This document shows, one piece after another, positions 62,043 to 64,000 of a DNA stretch of 64,000 nt. Position 1 is the first letter of the stretch. Each line of letters opens with the position of its first letter. Made by a program: the position numbers and the translations under genes. The notes under the pieces were generated by a model. The model searched no databases, was not told the DNA's origin, and saw only the letters and a list, made by a program, of their open reading frames with translations. The stretch comes from DASYYE01 sp035946955 (GTDB lineage Bacteria; Actinomycetota; Actinomycetes; Streptosporangiales; Streptosporangiaceae), in assembly GCA_035946955.1 (NCBI GenBank), contig DASYYE010000241.1, forward strand, positions 1 through 64,000, in the 5' to 3' direction.

Positions 62043-63398
62043 TCAGGCCAGGCCCTGCGTGACGGCACCAGGCCGCCGCGCACCCCGCCCGGCAAGGCAG
62101 CGCCTGGCCGCGATGGGCATGCCGGCCCCGGCAAGGGCGAACGTGACGGCGAGGCCGCCCCAGCCCGCCCAGCCATGGTTGACCACGACCACGGTGACCA
62201 GCGTCGGGCCCACGATGGTCTGCGCCGCCACACCGAGGTTGAAGACCGACAGGTAGGTCGCCTGGCGTTCCGGAGGTGCCAGCGCGTACGACACACCCCA
62301 GGCGCTGGCGGACTGCCATAGTTCACCCACGGTCAGCGCGGTGACGGCCAGCAGCGAGCCCACGACCGCCAGGTCCGCGGGCAAGCCGCCGGTGCCGGCC
62401 GCGACCAGGCAGCACACGGCCAGCATCAGCCCCGCGGCCCGGGCGCGGCGGGCGGCCGCCGGGGCCTGTTCACACCCCCGCGAGGCAGGCATCTGGAAGA
62501 GCACCGCCAGCACGGTATTGGTGAAGACGGCCACTCCCACCACCCAGCGCAGGGCGTGCGTGTGCTGCGCGATCCACAGCGGGAGCCCCACCGAGAGCAG
62601 GGTCATGTGGAGGGCAAGGATCCCGTTCAGGCCCGCGAGCGCGAAGTACCAGGGGTCTTCCCGAGGACGCAGGCCATGCCACCAGGGCCCGCGGCCGGCC
62701 GGCGCCGCGGGCCGGAGCAACCTCAGCCGGGCGAGCAGGATCGCGGTGACGAAGAAGGAGACCCCGTCAGCGACCACGATGGAGCGGAACCACGACGCTG
62801 AGTCCAGCGCGATGACGCCCGTGGCGGCGACCGCACCGAGGCTGAACCCGGCATTGCGCATCACCCGCGTCTGCGCCATCGCCCGCACTCGTGCCGTGCC
62901 CTCGATGGCTGCGGCCACCACCGCCTGATTGATGGGTGGCACCGCCTGGTTTGCGACCCCGAGCATGAGCGACACGGCGAGGAACTCAGGGAACGTGTGC
63001 ACCAGTGCGAAGGCGGCGAACCATACGCCGCGCCAGGTCTGCAGTGCGATGAGTGTCCGCCGTGCCCCGAAGCGGTCGGCGGCGGCCGCGAGGGGGACCA
63101 TCGTGACCAGGCCGACGACGCCCGCGGCCGACATGCCAACACCGACCTCGACAGCGTCCAGGCCTACCGAGCGAACGAAGAACAGCACCGACCCGGCGAG
63201 GTACACGCCCGTTCCGGTGGCATCGACCAGGGCGATCACCGCCAGGATCCAGCCGGCCTGCCCGGGTGGTAACAGCCCGGCCAGCGGCTTCCTGGGACGG
63301 GCGTGCCTGCCACGCTTCCGGCGGTGACCACGCTTGGGCTGGCTGCGGACCCCGTCCCGCTCCTGCAGTGTCAGTGGTGCCATCGTGGCTACCCCCAC
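62043..63398 (-). CDS. MFS transporter, copy 2
   Basis: This protein of up to 451 residues has a basic N-terminal tail (about 40 residues, PKRGHRRKRGRHARPRKP) and then twelve transmembrane helices. It parallels the first MFS gene in sequence (VIALVDATGTGVYLAGSVLF; GELWQSASAWGVSYALAPPE; GLNGILALHMTLLSVGLPLW). The duplicated exporter may handle a precursor or a second congener. ATG 63398 is the first start; ATG 63383 is possible. Confidence 0.9.
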   Translation of the reverse strand: MGVATMAPLTLQERDGVRSQPKRGHRRKRGRHARPRKPLAGLLPPGQAGWILAVIALVDATGTGVYLAGSVLFFVRSVGLDAVEVGVGMSAAGVVGLVTMVPLAAAADRFGARRTLIALQTWRGVWFAAFALVHTFPEFLAVSLMLGVANQAVPPINQAVVAAAIEGTARVRAMAQTRVMRNAGFSLGAVAATGVIALDSASWFRSIVVADGVSFFVTAILLARLRLLRPAAPAGRGPWWHGLRPREDPWYFALAGLNGILALHMTLLSVGLPLWIAQHTHALRWVVGVAVFTNTVLAVLFQMPASRGCEQAPAAARRARAAGLMLAVCCLVAAGTGGLPADLAVVGSLLAVTALTVGELWQSASAWGVSYALAPPERQATYLSVFNLGVAAQTIVGPTLVTVVVVNHGWAGWGGLAVTFALAGAGMPIAARRCLAGRGARRPGAVTQGLA

Positions 63399-63474
63399 CT
63401 GGCGGGCCCTGGTGCCCGACCCTACCTGCCGGTGAGGCGTACCTGGACCGCCGTGCCAGCCATTGATCGGCTGG

Positions 63475-63621
63475 TTACCCGCCCTCGACGCGGGCTTTCA
63501 GCCGTGCGAGGTCAGCCGCGACCAGGCCGGCGTCCCGGTCGAATTCCTCATCGGTCATGCCGGGGCTGCGGCGCAGTGAGAAGACCACCTCGCTGCCGCT
63601 GCCGCTGCCGTTCCTGGTCAC
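63475..63621 (-). pseudogene. C-terminal remnant of an SRPBCC (AHSA1/START-like) protein
   Basis: A 48-codon minus-strand frame reads SEVVFSLRRSPGMTDEEFDR and DAGLVAADLARLKARVEGG then TAA. This is the last strand and long C-terminal helix of SRPBCC-fold proteins. The N-terminal 100 residues are missing because the AraC-type gene ends only five bases upstream. A (GGCAGC)3 run at the break suggests slippage or deletion. SRPBCC genes often neighbour AraC-type regulators. Confidence 0.6.
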
Positions 63622-63626
63622 CCGCG

Positions 63627-64000
63627 TCAGCGCCGGAAGGCACGCCGGTACGCGGTTGGTGAGGTGCGCATGCGTGCCCGGAAGTGGTGGCGGAACGTCA
63701 CCGCGCTGGCGAAGCCGACCGCGGCGGCGACATGCTCGACCGGGTCATCTCGGGACTCCAGCAGGGCGAGACTCGACGCGATCCTGCGGCCGGTGAGCCA
63801 TTCCATGGGGCTCTCTCCGGTGATCCTGTGGAAGCGTCGGCTGAACTGCCGCTCCGACAGGTGCGCCCGCGCGGCGAGCACGGCGACGGTGACCGGGCGC
63901 GACAGGTCGCTGGTGAGCCAGGCCAGCACGTCATGGACCCGGGTGTCGTCGTCGGTGGCGACCGGCTGCTCGATGAACTGGGCCTGGCCGCCGTCGCGGT
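63627..64000 (-). CDS. AraC family regulator (GATase1/FtrA-like), 5' part outside window
   Basis: Only the C-terminal 124 residues are present. They start with the linker RDGGQAQFIEQPV, typical of GATase1-AraC (FtrA-like) regulators, then the double HTH: VTVAVLAARAHLSERQFSRR, FHRITGESPMEWLTGRRIAS and VAAAVGFASAVTFRHHFRAR, ending in PTAYRRAFRR. The N-terminal amidotransferase-like domain is beyond the right edge. Whether it belongs to the biosynthetic locus or to the flank is open. Confidence 0.88.
   Translation of the reverse strand, partial: RDGGQAQFIEQPVATDDDTRVHDVLAWLTSDLSRPVTVAVLAARAHLSERQFSRRFHRITGESPMEWLTGRRIASSLALLESRDDPVEHVAAAVGFASAVTFRHHFRARMRTSPTAYRRAFRR

Overview
The window is very GC-rich, uses GTG and TTG starts often, and is full of actinobacterial families: an NIT-domain sensor kinase with a roadblock partner, a PadR switch, a class F sortase, an LmbU regulator and Tex. 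It is chromosomal DNA of a filamentous actinomycete. I suspect a Streptosporangiales-like lineage, but nothing in the sequence proves that.

Left part (1-31.7 kb), a mosaic of housekeeping and accessory genes. It starts with remnants: a decayed tyrosine integrase, a VOC protein, a 17-residue tandem-repeat protein and a DUF5995 fragment. Then come Tex, a divergent pair of uncharacterised genes (a membrane-anchored protein and a helical-repeat protein) with visibly lower GC, and a small secreted protein whose only well-placed start is ATC. Next are DUF2252, phosphoesterase, PIG-L and BNR-repeat genes, a frameshifted membrane gene under a PadR repressor, a two-gene piece of a conservon, a sortase, a HAD hydrolase, a TetR/EamA pair with a double operator, and a conserved gene of unknown function. 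That gene is followed by two tRNA-like units in which the 3' half lies immediately upstream of the 5' half (permuted topology). The part ends with a lactonase-like hydrolase, a GH47 mannosidase, an NRAMP transporter, an ordinary-order tRNA with a long variable arm and an odd anticodon arm, and a glutamine amidotransferase.

Right part (31.8-63.4 kb), an unusual biosynthetic locus with no NRPS or PKS gene. It carries five ATP-grasp ligases, two GNAT/Fem-fold acyl- or aminoacyltransferases, two radical SAM enzymes, an AurF-type diiron oxygenase with the full ligand set, two ferredoxins, two PLP enzymes, an RraA-ferritin fusion, a stand-alone GatA-type amidase, a methyltransferase, a CHAT-like putative cysteine protease with a collagen-like tract, an S9 peptidase, two paralogous MFS exporters and an LmbU-family activator. 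A GNAT / MFS / ATP-grasp set occurs twice, which suggests an internal duplication. The simplest reading is a small peptide-like metabolite built by ATP-grasp ligases and possibly aminoacyl-tRNA-dependent transferases, with an N-oxidised or otherwise redox-modified unit. I do not recognise the product.

The right edge (63.4-64 kb) holds an SRPBCC remnant and the C-terminal part of an AraC-type regulator cut by the window end.
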